A stretch of 64,000 nt of DNA from Diphasiastrum complanatum (taxonomy: Eukaryota > Streptophyta > Lycopodiopsida > Lycopodiales > Lycopodiaceae), in NCBI GenBank assembly GCA_029204225.1, contig CM055098.1, positions 14,710,533 through 14,774,532 on the forward strand. Direction: 5' to 3'. The translations under genes and the position numbers were made by a program. The stretch's first letter is position 1. Every line of letters begins with the position of its first letter. The notes below the pieces were generated by a model. The model did no database searches. It was not told the origin of the DNA and was given only the letters and a program-made list of their open reading frames with translations. Shown here piece by piece: positions 49,260 to 60,239 of the stretch.

Positions 49260-50243
49260 CTTCTATCCTTCTTGTACCAAAAGGTTTATCTCTACCTCTC
49301 CAACCTGTCTCTTGAGGTTGAGTAGTAGTATCTTGAGATGTATCCTCGTGTCTATCACTAGGAAAGTCAATGAATGGATCATCATCAGGAGGTATCCTCA
49401 CTATACCATTTTTCCCACTGGATGTGTCTGTCTTCTCAGCATCCTCGACTTCATACATCTTAGATTCATCAAAGATAACATCACGGTTGACATGTATTTT
49501 GTTCTCGACTGGATCAAAACATCTATACCCCTTCACACGATCATCATATCCTAGGAATATACACTTGATAGCTTTCACATCAAGCTTACGTCTCTCTTCC
49601 TTAGGAATGTGTACAAAGGTCTTACATCCAAAGATTCGCAAATGATTCACCTTTGGCTTATTCTTCGTGAATGCCTCCTCAGGTGTTATCTTTGGTATGG
49701 CAATGGTGGGACTTCTATTTTGAAGATAGACTGCCGTACTGCATGCTTCTGACCAAAAATCTTTTGGTAGTTTCATCTCAACTAGCATAGATCTAGCACT
49801 TTTCACAATCGTACGATTCTTGCGCTCAGCTACACTATTGAGAGCAGGAGTATGAGCTTGCGTAAATTGTCTTTTGATCCCACATTGATCACAAAGATCA
49901 TTGAAGTCGTTAGACTTATACTCACCTCCACAATCTGATCTTAGAATTTTGATCTTCCTACCTATCTGATTTCGACCAATGCTTTGAAGCTCTTGAAATT
50001 GTCAAATGCATCTGATTTCTTCTTCAAGAAGTAAATTCACGTCTTACGTGACATATCATCAATAAAGGTCATTAAATAGAAGGCTTTACCTAAGGACATA
50101 GTCCTCATAGGCCCACATAAATCTGTGTGGATCAAATCTAGGATGTTCTTTGCCCTAGCAATACCACCTTTATTGAACTTCTCTTGATGTTGCTTCCCAT
50201 ACACACATGATTTGCACATCGACTTCAAGTGGTCTTCTAACAC
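49123..50243 (-). pseudogene. Copia 3 integrase
   Basis: The zinc-site half CKSCVYGKQHQEKF is near 50220, the first catalytic Asp in LIHTDLCGP, and FIDDMSRKTW near 50050. The second Asp block (LRSDCGGEYKS) and the NGVAERKN-like block are in shifted frames at about 49960-49810. The C-terminal domain has MKSARSMLVEMKLPKDFW, LRIFGCKTFVHIPKEERRKL and CIFLGYDDRVKGYRCFDP, then a charged linker to RT. Confidence 0.9.
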
Positions 50244-50483
50244 GCAATCCTCTCACCATTTTCAATTTTCTCATCAAGCTGAGGCTTCCTAAGTTCAAGT
50301 GACCAAGCCTCTTCTGCCACAGTTCAGTTTGCGATGGAATGGATGAGACAAGTCCATGTTGCCCCTTGATTATAGCATTCAACTTGTGCAATTTAGTGCT
50401 GGGCTCCCTTATACCATCCGTAATGACTTTGAGCTTTTGGTTCACATTCTTTACAAAGCAATGATCATGGGCAAATCCTACTT

Positions 50484-51384
50484 TCAACTTTTGATCAGTA
50501 ATGACACCAATAGATTTTCCTTCAAACCTGGAACGTAAAATACCACCCTGATCATCCTGCTTTTACCATCAGGTAGTTGGATTGAAACGGTGCCTATCCC
50601 CTTGATCTTGCACACATCACCATTTACTTGTGAAATGGACGTTCCATTATCCAACTCTTTCAAGCTGCTGAACCAATCTTTGTTTCCTGTCATATGTCTT
50701 GTGGCTCCCGAGTCAATGTACCACGCTTGATCATCTTGATTAGATGGCAATGCTGATATGAAGATGCTAGAATCTTCAATCTCACCTTCATCAACAAGGT
50801 TACCTGCTTGGTTTTCCCTTGTCTGATTCCACCAAGAATTTTTGACATTCACTCTTCCAATGGTCCTTTTTGCCGCAATGAAAGCATTTGCTCTTCTTCT
50901 TGGTCTTGCTGAAAGATCTCTCATCCTCATGAGTCTTGGTGAATTGCTGCTTAGACTTCTTCCTACCCTTGCCCTTGCCTTATTTTTGGCGTGTCACAAG
51001 TGTCTGATCATCAGTGTTTTGACGTCTAGCTTTCACCATTTCTCGTCGTTGCTCTTTCTGCATCAAGATTCCTATGAGCTCGTCAAAGGTTGGCAATCTT
51101 TCTCTTGATGCTATTCCGCTCACAAACATCTGATAGGGTTCTGCAATGCCGCACAATGCATTGTGCACCAGCTCCACATCACGTATGCGCTCACCAATAG
51201 AGTGCAGCTCATCCCTCATTGTCTTGATTCTGGTCTTGTACGTCTGAATGTGCTCTCCTTGTTCCATGCGGGCACTATTCAATTTTGACTTCAAAAACAT
51301 GATTCTTGACGGATTTGAAAACTGAAATTTTTTAATGAAGTTGCAATGTGAATTACACTTCAGGCCCCTTCCATTAAAGTTCAA
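50484..51384 (-). pseudogene. Copia 3 gag C-terminus and protease
   Basis: Gag pieces are 51384-50980 (YKTRIKTMRDELHSIGERI, ASRERLPTFDELIGILMQKE). The zinc knuckle appears as CFHCGKKGPLEE-like sequence in a shifted frame near 50880. Protease reads AWYIDSGATRHMTGNKDWF (intact Asp-Ser-Gly, about 50730) and then VFYVPGLKENLLVSLL. Frame breaks separate the parts. Confidence 0.88.
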
Positions 51385-52170
51385 GTGGATTTAAATCCAA
51401 TGGCCCAATCTCATTTAATCTCCATCGTCCCTCTAGATGCCACAAAATCTGATGGTCCTGCACATTCTTGTGCACCAATCCAGATCCATCTAGTCGCGAC
51501 CACCTTTAGAGCACTATGTGCTTCTCCTCCTCACTGCGCGCGCGAGCTGTCCACATCCCTCTCTCGACTTTCTTCTGCACAACTTAAAGCTATGGTGGCC
51601 AGGGTTTTTAAACCCACATAGGATCTACTCCAGTGCCTCCAATGATCTGCGGCCATCCACGGCCCTCAGCCAGCTATCTGTCTTCAGTAGGGCGCCCACA
51701 CTCAGCCTCTTACAGTGCTTAAATTGGTTCTCTGTAATGAAAGATCCAGCACTTTGCTCTTGCAAACCCTTTCTCAAAAAATAGCTTATGTTCAGAGCCG
51801 ATTCTTGACACTACTCTGGGTTTTCTCTTGTAGTTGCTCACCTCCTTGAGGTCTTCCTACTATAGGCAAACGTTTGCTTCAGACCGTTCGTCAAACGGTG
51901 TCCGTTTGGATGCACATCGATTGCAAACACCAAGCAGCCTCCCTACCAAATTTTTCAGAATTCCATCTTTCTTGAATTTTGATTTAGTCGACAACTCTTG
52001 TCTCCGAATCCTCTTACAGTCTCAAGCTTAGCAAGCCTCTGTATGCTAGAAGTTGTGCACCAGTGCTTCACTTTCCATTTACAACCCATCGTAAACCCCT
52101 AACTCCCAGAAGACTCTTCTCCCAAAGCTCTCTTCAACGACGACATTGTACTGTGTACGCTCCCTATACG

Positions 52171-52182
52171 GCTTTGATACCA
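52171..52182 (-). promoter_or_regulatory. Copia 3 primer-binding site
   Basis: The minus strand reads TGGTATCAAAGC next to the 5' LTR. Confidence 0.85.
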
Positions 52183-52475
52183 ACTTAGGATTTGCTTCGA
52201 ACAGGAACACAGATCATGCTACACAATAACACAGACAAAAAACACTCTCCTCAACAAGCTCACATAGCAACTGTATTTCTCAAAATGACTCTCCTCAACA
52301 AGCTCACATAACAACTGTACATATAGTTCTTCAGTCAAGCAACTCATGCATGACCCAGGTTGCCGTTGACGGGACGCGTGTCCCGTCAACTCACCTCGTG
52401 GCGAGGCCAACTGATCCTTATCCACTAATAGGATCACAGTACAGTAACACAATGATTCTACTTTATTTCTAACTA

Positions 52476-53396
52476 GATTCACAAAGCAAAGTTGGTCTCG
52501 CCGTAGATAAGCTAAATGGATCCAAACATCAGTTGTGAAAATTTAAGATGAAGACCTTGCTAATTGTCAATGAGCTATGGGATGTTGTCACAAGAATCAA
52601 ATTGAAGCTTGAAGACGACACAACCAACTCCAAATGGAAATCAAAGGATGGTAAAGCTTTCGCGCTAATCATTCTCAATATATCATATACCCAAATTGGC
52701 CATGTATCTGAAGCTCAAACCTCAAAAGAAATATAGGACATCCCGAGTGCACTGTATGATGTGAGAGACATGACTTCGAAGTTGCATCTTAGAAGAAAAA
52801 TTCTTCTCACTGAAGATGTCTAACAATGATTCGCTTAAGAATCACATTAACCAGTTTAAGAATCTCTTGCAATAGATGGCAAATATCGGATCAATTATTG
52901 ACGATCAAGATGCAATTATGACATTGTTATTGAGTCTATGACCTGCACAAAAAGAACATCCATTTATTCTATCAATTGATAATCGAAGGCTTCAACCACT
53001 TTAGACAATTCAAGGAGCATGCAAAACTCAAAACTGGTAAAAGAATTAAAAGACTGAAGTCAGACAACGGGAGAGAATACATCTCAAGCAAATTCAAAGA
53101 GTATTGCATTAGCAAAGGCATTGGGCAACAGTTTATTACTTCTTACTCGCCTCAGTTGAATGGACTTGCTGAGAGAAATAGTTGAACCTTGGTCGAAGTG
53201 GCTAAGTGTATGCTTGCTCACACAACACTTAGAAAAATCCTTCTGGGCTGAAGCTGTTTCCACTACAACTTATATTCAGAATAGATGCTCGACTAAAGGG
53301 CTCTCAAACAAAACACCTTATGAAGTTTGGACAGGGTCCAGACCTTCACTATCGAACCTCATAGTTTTTAGATGTATTGCACAACCGAGGACATAG
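52476..53396 (+). pseudogene. Copia 4 gag and integrase fragments
   Basis: Gag: 52548-52736 has MKTLLIVNELWDVVTRIKLK and IILNISYTQIGHVSEAQTS, ending at a TAG. After about 52960 the sequence jumps to integrase: FNHFRQFKEHAKLKTGKRIK, KSDNGREYISSKF, SYSPQLNGLAERNS, then a shifted frame with TYIQNRCSTKGLSNKTPYEV. The junction between gag and integrase marks an internal deletion. Confidence 0.85.
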
Positions 53397-53400
53397 AAAA

Positions 53401-54862
53401 AAGCAAGGTGATCTTAAGTATCACAATAAGCTTTGTTGTGTGCGCTCAATGATTGCAATTATTAAAAACAAACCAACAATATGACATGAAATATCACAAT
53501 AAGATTTGTCATGTGAGCTTCAATTACATTTAAATGGTCAAAAGAAAAAACCAAACAATGATTGCAAACTAGAAGAACAAAAATAAAATTAAAAATACTC
53601 ATTTTAATGCTCAAAGTCACATAAGATTGATACCTCAACTTTTAGCAAGTCGTTACAATAACTTATCGCTCTTAGAGTCACCTAAGAGCGACAATTCAAC
53701 TTTTAACAAATTGTCACAATGACTTACCTCTATCATGCCAAAGCCAAAAATATAGATATCATCCAAACAATTAAGCTGATTAATAATTAGTTGGTTAGCT
53801 TTTGAGTCGTCATGACTCTCGTTTCCGATGAATGATAGAATCAAATTCAAACTTGCTATATGGCACATAGGATGACATGGATGGATGCAGCTGATGGAAT
53901 TGCTTCAATATGCTCCAACAGACCTATCTACAAAGTTTATAACTTTAAAAATGCTTCTAATGATTTTCAAACTTCTCATGTTTTTTGACAAAAAAAAATC
54001 CATCTTTTTCACTAGTAACCAAAAGTCAAAAGCCCAATATGAGGAGGGTAAGTTTCTATTGGTCCCATACAAGCTTTGGAGTGCTTGTGCATGTGTCCAT
54101 GCAACCCCACTGCATACCAAACATAACTAGATTGAAGCAATTACATAGATTGCATACAACTGTATCAGGTTTACTAAGGTGAAACTAGATGCAAAAGTAA
54201 AATCAAATTATTGTTTTTTGGAGAGCTGGACCTTTGACCTTTAGTCACAAGCTTTGAGGCCGAAGTTGCAGGCTAACTTGAGGGCGATTATGGTGGTACA
54301 ACAATTGAAGCCTCACTTGCTCATAATGATAATGTTTAGCCTCGCTATCAATTAGCCTTCCTTAAGTGCTCTAGAACCCTCAAGAAAGTCATCTTCACTC
54401 ATTTATATTTGAAGTAGCCCATATGAGTCTTATAGAAACCTTCTCTTATCTCTATTAATCATTTACAATCTATTATTGATGCCTCTATGAGGTTTGAAGT
54501 GTTTAGAAGCAATACCCTCATACAAAGTGCTCCCCCTTACATAATTGCCACTTTACTACTCACACGTCTTGACATTACGGCCTAGGGTGACATGGCAAAC
54601 CTTTTGACAACCTCACCTTCCTTAGCACTACAACTCACAACGTTCACTATAGCCAAAGATATCAACATATGAAGTTTTGATAGTTTTTTTTTAGAATTTT
54701 CCGAAGAAAAAAAAAAATTTGATTACATGTTGAAAAAGTAGTGTTACTCATCTGAACGATTTAGTTTTGCACCACTCTAAGTGGTTAGAGACATGTATAA
54801 TTATTGTACAATAATTTTGAGCACTTTTTAAGCCATGAATGAGTATTTTTTCTAATATAAAT
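53401..54862. other. No gene recognised
   Basis: AT-rich with short open frames. A direct repeat, CACAATRAGMTTTGTY near 53420 and 53500, and CACATAAGATTGATACCTC-like strings suggest decayed repeat. No LTR end or splice-supported exon was found. Confidence 0.4.
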
Positions 54863-55880
54863 TGTTAGATTATTCTCCTACTAGTCGACTAATTGACATT
54901 TTAATCGTCGTCCAACTTTTATCCAGACCTGCAGATTTCTTCGTGTTTTTACATAGTCTGCATAACTACTCGGAAATGGCTCACAATGTCGGCATTTTCA
55001 GGATTTTTGCCTTTCGACATTTTCTCACTTCGGCTTTTTCGCAAAATGCAAGATGCCTCAAATGTTAAGGAAATAACTTTAGCAAAGACCTTCGCATTTC
55101 TCGCATGACAGTTTTTGTTCATTTTTGTAGAGTGACAATTTACGTTCAAATCTGCAGATAGACTGTTTACGACCAAAGCCACTGACTTGTATTAATTTAT
55201 CAGCAAGTAATTTCTGAGAAGTCCTAACTGGATGGATGCCAACACATCACAACTAATTGGATGACGACCTAACTGCTTAGTATAAATAGCTGTTCATATT
55301 TCTACACATGAAGTATGAAGGTCAATCATCAAGTATTTATTAGTTAGCGTTCTCTCTTTCAAGCCTGCGAGCTTGGAGACTCTTGAGCATTCACTTATTT
55401 AGATTTGATTAGAGATTGTTATTGCGCTTACTGCTTATCAGCATTGCGCTTAATTTAGACTTATATTTAGTCGTTCAGAGATAGCTTAGAGTACGCGGCT
55501 TTGATCCGCAACTTGTTGTACTCATTTACATCTATTTCATTTTCATACTGAATCAATACTATCTTCTTATTGTGTTCAGGTTTGTCTCAGAATGTATGAG
55601 TTTCTGTAGTTCTTTGTGATTGATTATTTGTCTGATAATTCAATGCTTTAATATTTGGCTATGTAATCATTGTAGTACTAATAATTTCAAAGTTAGTTAC
55701 TATAAGATCAAACATGATTTCTATCACTATTGTTTTGTTTGAAATTGATAGGCCTAGTCATGCATAGAGAAAGAGGAAGATAGTTTATTCTGCTGTGCAT
55801 GATAAGTTTTAATTCTTGTCATTTGAATTTTTTTTGTTCGAGTCTATTTGACCTATCTTTTCACACACCTCTTTCCAACA
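54863..55880 (+). repeat. Copia 5 5' LTR, about 1,018 bp
   Basis: Bounded by TG and CA and followed at once by the PBS. TATAAATAG near 55280 is a plausible LTR TATA box. Confidence 0.8.
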
Positions 55881-55892
55881 TGGTATCAGAGC
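55881..55892 (+). promoter_or_regulatory. Copia 5 primer-binding site
   Basis: TGGTATCAGAGC, identical to the copia 1 site. A second TATCAGAGC string at 55918 is in the leader. Confidence 0.9.
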
Positions 55893-56149
55893 GTTGATTC
55901 TTCAAGGCCTAATACTATATCAGAGCGCAAGCTCTAATAATTGATATCTTTCACGATATCAAATTATTTTTCAGTTCAAATCAATTTGTTTCAATATCAG
56001 ATAATTGATTTTCAATTGCAGTGCAACACAATATCTCTCTTAACGTCATCAGACTAAAGTTCCAGATGGATTCTCAGAGTAAAGCCGATCTTATCGCAGA
56101 CAAGCTAAATGGATCCAATTATCATTTATGGAAATTTAAGATGAAGACT

Positions 56150-57066
56150 TGTCGTAAAACTGTGGGTGTGACCGGCAGCAGAAGCTCGAGGCTTTGAGCA
56201 TAGGCGCGTAGGAACGGAAACACAACAATTAGCAGTAGAAATATTCAAGTAGAATTATTCATACACAATTGCGCAAATGAACAATACAATAGTGAGACAA
56301 AAATTGCACTCTGATTAATATCAACAGTGAGTACAATGGCTTGAAGTAATAACTCCAGCTTGCTGAGTGTGCTAACGCTAGCTACAGAAAAACTCTAATT
56401 GAAAGAGGAATTCAATTAACACTTACATAGCTTGATTCAGCTAATATATAGATTTACAAGTGTCGAGAGAAAAATATCTTATGCCTTAACTGTCATTTAC
56501 TCTAGTTTTGCATCTGTACAAGGTTGGTAACCGCCCTTAAGATATTTGTTTCTCCAGCTATTTTAGGGTTGATGATAAGTTGGCGACGTCGGTCTGCCAA
56601 TGTAGCAAAAATGCGAAAAACCCGAAGGTGCCCTTAGACTGAAGGTATGCGAATCCTGAAGGTGCCTTAGACTTAAGGTATGTAAACTCACGAAGGCGCC
56701 CTTAGACTGAAGGTAGCGAAGAAGGCGAAAAAGGCAAAAAAGCCGAAAAGTGCCTTAGACTGAAGGCAGCGAAAAAGTTGAAGGTGCCTTAGACTAAAGA
56801 CAGCAAAAAAGCTGAAGGTGCCTTAGACTAAAGACAACGAGAAAGCCGAAGGTGCCTTAAAATGGTTTCTAAGGCATTCTGGCAACTTTGTTGCATTTTT
56901 CGTGAAGGGGCGAAAAAGGCGAAGGTGCCTTAAGAATGGTTTCTAAGGCATTTTGGCCACTTGGCCACTGTGTCGCTTGGTCCAAAAACATGTAGTCGGC
57001 CTTTGGTTTTCAGGATGCTCATTACTTGAACGATTTTGTTTAAGACTGAGCATAAGAAATCTAACA
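56150..57066 (-). repeat. Copia 6 3' LTR with tandem GCGAAAAAGCCGAAGGTGCC units
   Basis: From about 56590 to 56960, units of roughly 30-45 bp repeat CCTTAGACTGAAGG and GCGAAAAAGCCGAAGGTG. The same pattern occurs in the 5' LTR remnant (58384-58640), with different copy numbers. Confidence 0.85.
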
Positions 57067-57165
57067 CTCCCCCTTAAAATGTGGATCCTAAAAATCTTTG
57101 ATGTTCAGATTTAACATATCGTTAAATCTGAGATGTTGCTCCTTTGATAGAGCCTTTGTGAAGTA

Positions 57166-58370
57166 TTATGCTGCCATGTAGTTGGTTCTGCAGAAAACCA
57201 AATCTACTTCCTTGCTATGCACTTTCTCTCTAAGGTAATGATACCTGATTTCTATATGTTTGCTTCGAGAGTGAAATCTCGGATTGAGAGATAACGTTAT
57301 TGTGCTTTGATTGTCACAATAGATTGTTGTAGGAAGTGGTTGTGCAAAGTTGAGGTCTACAAGCAATTGCCTTAGCCAAATCGCCTCTTTGGTTGCATTT
57401 GTGGCAGCTGTATTCGGATTCCGTTGATGATAATGCAACTGAGGTCTACTTTCGATTGTTCAGATTGGGCCTTGGTTGTATAAACATACAAATCCAGAAG
57501 TTGATTTTCTGGTGTCGACATCTCCTGTCCAATCCACATCTGTGTAGGCTTCAAGGATGTTGGCAGTGTGGCTGCCTCCGTAGCAGATGCTGAGAGTTTT
57601 CGTCACTTGGATGTACTTCATGACCTTTGTTAGTGCTTTCCAATGAGTCAAGCCTGGATTTGACAGGAACTGGCTGAGTGCGCTGATCGAATATGCAAGG
57701 TCTGGTCGCGTGTAGATCATTGCGTACATCAGTGAGTCGATGATGGTTTGAAATGGGTAGCGCTTCATCTCCTCCTTTTCTGCCTCAGTTTGAGGAGACT
57801 GTTCCTTTGATAGCTTTAGTCTAGGGTCGAGTGGAAAGTGACTTGGTTTGCAATTGGCCATTCCATACTTTTCCAACACGTTATTGAGATATCGTTGCTG
57901 ATTGATAAAGATCAGTCTGCTGGGTTGATCTCGTTGGATTTGGATTCCGAGACAATAGTGGACTAGACCCATGTCAGTCATCTTGTATTCCTGGGCCAGC
58001 GTGTATTTTGTATCTTTTATCAGATTCAGATTGTTACTGAATAAGAGTGTATCATCTACATAGAGAGTGATGATGATGAAGTAATTTGATACAGACTTGA
58101 AGTAGACATTCGAGTCTGCCGAGTTTGGAATAAAATCATTCTCTATTAGAAATGCGTTAATCTTCTAGAACCAGGCTCTGGGTGATTGTTTCAGCTCGTA
58201 GAGCGCCTTGTGAATTTTGCATACAAGGTGTTGATGCTTGCCGTTGAGTTCGTATCCCTCTGGCTGCGTCATATAGATTTTCTCTTTGATGGTTCCATTG
58301 AGGAAGGCAATCTGGACATCCATCTAGTGGACTTCAAGATCTGTTGTGGCTGCAAAGGAGAGGAGTAGGC
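57166..58370 (-). pseudogene. Copia 6 reverse transcriptase and RNase H
   Basis: From 58370 down: MDVQIAFLNGTIKEKIYMTQ, YELKQSPRAWF followed by a stop (about 58167), TLYVDDTLLFSNN (YVDD, about 58040), YKMTDMGLVHYCLGIQIQRD and YTRPDLAYSISALSQF. RNase H has DVDWTGDVDTRKSTSGFV, then AIWLRQLLVDLNFAQPLPTT and HSRSKHIEIRYHYLREKV, stopping near 57166. Frame breaks occur near 57460 and 57985. Confidence 0.9.
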
Positions 58371-58383
58371 AAATCAAAACATG

Positions 58384-58756
58384 TTTGACAACAGACTAAA
58401 GGCAGCGAAAAAGCCGAAGATGCCTTAGACTAAAGGCAACGAGAAAGCCGAAAAAGCCGAAGGTGTCTTAAAATGGTTTCTAAGACATTTTGGCAACTTT
58501 GTCGCATTTTTCGCGAAGGGGCGAAAAAGGCGAAGGTGCCTTAAGAATGGTTTCTAAGGCATTCTGGCCACTTGGCCACTGTGTCGTTTTTTTTGCTAAG
58601 GTGTAAAAAAAACGAAGGTGCCTAAAAATGGTTAAGGCAAAAAGAATCTCAAAAGGGAAAAATGTGAAGGTCCGAAAACATGTAGTCGACCTTCAGTTTT
58701 CAGGATGCTCAGTACTTGAACGATTTTGTTTAAGGCTGAGCATAAGAAATCTAACA
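58384..58756 (-). repeat. Copia 6 5' LTR remnant
   Basis: Matches 56780-57066, including AACGATTTTGTTTAAGRCTGAGCATAAGAAATCTAACA at its right end. An extra segment (about 58588-58670) is absent from the 3' LTR. The left edge joins RT sequence directly, so a deletion removed the rest of the LTR, the PBS and gag to integrase. Confidence 0.8.
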
Positions 58757-58984
58757 GACCTTGCTAATCGCCAACGAGTTGTGGGATGTTGTTACGAAGT
58801 GAAGCCTAAAGATGACACAGACAACTCAAAGTGGAAAGCTTTCGCGCTTATTATCCTCAATATATCAGATACTCAGATTGGCCACGTAGCTGAAGCTAAA
58901 ACTTCGAAAGAAGTTTGGGACATCTTGAGCTGACTATATGATGTGAGAGACGTAACTACCTAGTTACATCTTTGTATGTATATA

Positions 58985-59935
58985 TAATGCAGTCCCTGTG
59001 CCGGTCCAATGCGACCTGTGCGGTCTTCCCGCCACGACGGGAGCCTCCCGCCACGACGGGAGGTTCTGTGTGGTCTCTAATGTGGTCCCTCTGCGGTCCC
59101 TAATGCGATTACTCTACGGTCATCGGCGACCTCTGTGGTGATGTCCTCCCACCATGGCGGGAGGTTATGACTTATGCGGTCCCTAATGCGGCCCCTTTGC
59201 GATCCTCTGAGGGTCCAATGCGACCTGTGCGGTCCTCCCGCCACGGCGGGAGGTTCTGACTTCCGCGGTCCTCTGCGGTCCCTAATGTGGTCCCTTTGCG
59301 ATCCTCTGAGGTTCCTCTGCGGTCAACTGCGACCTCTGCAGTCCTCCCCCCCACGGCAGGAGGTTTCGACTTTTGCGGTCCCTAATGCGGTCTCTTTGCA
59401 ATCCTCTGAGGTTCCTCTGGGGTCCTCCCGCCACGGTGGGAGGTTCTGACTTCCGCGGTCCTCTACGGTCCCTAATGCGGTCCCTTTGCGATCCTCTGAG
59501 GTTCCTCTGGGGTCCTCTACGACCTCTGCGATCCTCTCACCACGACGTTAGGTTCTGACTTCCGCGGTTCTCTACGGTCCCTCTGCAATCCTCTGAGGTT
59601 CCTCTAAGGTCCTATGCGACTCTCTACGGTCCTCTGCGGTCCCTATGCTGTCCCTAATGCGGTTCCTCTACGGTCCTTAATGCGGTTCCTCTGTGGTCCA
59701 ATGCGGTCCCTAATGTGGTCCCTCTGTTGTCCCTAATGTGGTTCCTCTGTGGTCCTCTATGATCCTGTCGCTGCGACGGGAGGTTCACTCCGAATTTTTT
59801 TTTAACCAAAAAATGAAACACTCTGAATTTTTTTAAACCAAAAATTAATGAGAACCTCCCGCCGCGGCGGGAGGACCGCAGAGGACCATAGAGGGACCGC
59901 GGAGGACCGCAGAGGTCGTAGAGGGTCGATTAGGA
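58985..59935. repeat. GC-rich minisatellite with palindromic CCTCCCGCC/GGCGGGAGG
   Basis: It is built from 11-13-bp words (CTCTGCGGTCC, CTAATGCGGTCC, CTTTGCGATCC) arranged in 80-110-bp higher-order units. The marker AGGTTCTGAC or a variant lies near 59162, 59251, 59361, 59441 and 59550. Most units carry CCTCCCGCCACGGCGGGAGG, a near-perfect hairpin. From about 59850 to 59935 the words appear reversed (GGACCGCAGAGGACC), so the array ends in an inverted segment. Open frames across it are repeat artefacts. Confidence 0.92.
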
Positions 59936-60239
59936 CCTTACGGTTTCTCAATCATGTTAACTATTTAGATGGGGAGGGGGTTTCTCTATCTTTGTGGATA
60001 GATGTTCCTTTGCTTATGGGATTTATGAACTGTCACGTGTCAACAACGTGTTGAACTCATAAAAAAACAAATGTAATTGATTTTGGCTTTTTTGGCTTGT
60101 TGGCTTGTTGTAATTGTGGTAAAGAGCCACAATTCTTGGAAATGGACGATTTCAGAATCTATATATACTCATGAGTTTTGTCATGCTTCTAGAAATACTT
60201 ATGGGATAATTGTTGTCTTTTTCTTGTGCTCTCCTCTCC
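59936..60239. other. Spacer, no gene seen
   Basis: No coding or repeat signal beyond short T-rich words. Confidence 0.4.

Larger units (their letters stand above)
47116..52475 (-). mobile_element. Ty1/copia element 3, complete layout, inserted in copia 4
   Basis: Both LTRs are present: 5' (minus) at about 52184-52475 and 3' at about 47116-47395. Shared strings are CTTAGGATTTGCTT, CATGCATGACCCAGGTTG and GGCGAGGCCAACTGATC. The PBS TGGTATCAAAGC is at 52171-52182. Flanks GGATT (left) and AGATT (right) look like a 5-bp target duplication. The 5' LTR has an internal duplication of CTCTCCTCAACAAGCTCACATA absent from the 3' LTR. Confidence 0.9.
46025..53400 (+). mobile_element. Ty1/copia element 4, interrupted by copia 3, internally deleted
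   Basis: The LTR is 46025-46994 (TGTTGGATTTATCC ... CCAACA), with the PBS TGGTATCAGAGCAG at 46995. The leader runs to 47115, where copia 3 is inserted. It resumes at 52476 with gag, then jumps to integrase (about 52980-53396). Protease, RT, RNase H and the 3' LTR are missing. It is the same family as copia 5 (shared leader GACAAGCTAAATGGATCC and gag). Confidence 0.85.
56150..58756 (-). mobile_element. Ty1/copia element 6, internally deleted, inserted in copia 5 gag
   Basis: The 3' LTR (minus) is 56150-57066 and starts TGTTAGATTTCTTATGC on the minus strand. The polypurine AAGGGGGAG is beside it at 57067-57076. The 5' LTR survives only as about 58384-58756. Between them are RT and RNase H only; gag, protease and integrase are lost. 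GACT (left) and GACCT (right) at the edges fit a 4-5-bp target duplication. Confidence 0.85.
54863..58975 (+). mobile_element. Ty1/copia element 5 (5' end), interrupted by copia 6
   Basis: The LTR is 54863-55880 (TGTTAGATTATTC ... TTCCAACA) and the PBS TGGTATCAGAGC is at 55881. Gag starts MDSQSKADLIADKLNGSN near 56066 and is cut at 56149 by copia 6. It resumes at 58757 (LLIANELWDVV region) and runs to about 58975 with stops. The rest of the element is absent. Confidence 0.85.
56066..58975 (+). pseudogene. Copia 5 gag, split by copia 6
   Basis: The first part, 56066-56149, has ADKLNGSNYHLWKFKMKT. The second part, 58757-58975, has ANELWDVV (in shifted frames), DNSKWKAFALIILNISDTQI, and AKTSKEVWDILS*. 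The two halves match the copia 4 gag at 52490-52800 when joined. This is the UBN2-type gag with no zinc knuckle retained. Confidence 0.8.

Noticed and set aside
46995-55892. tRNA genes suggested by TGGTATCAGAGC matches
   Set aside because: These are 12-15-bp complements of the tRNA-Met 3' end placed after LTRs, that is primer-binding sites. No cloverleaf was found.
59174-59558. Plus-strand open frames of repeated Arg/Leu/Pro peptides
   Set aside because: Translations of the GC-rich minisatellite, with no conserved domain.
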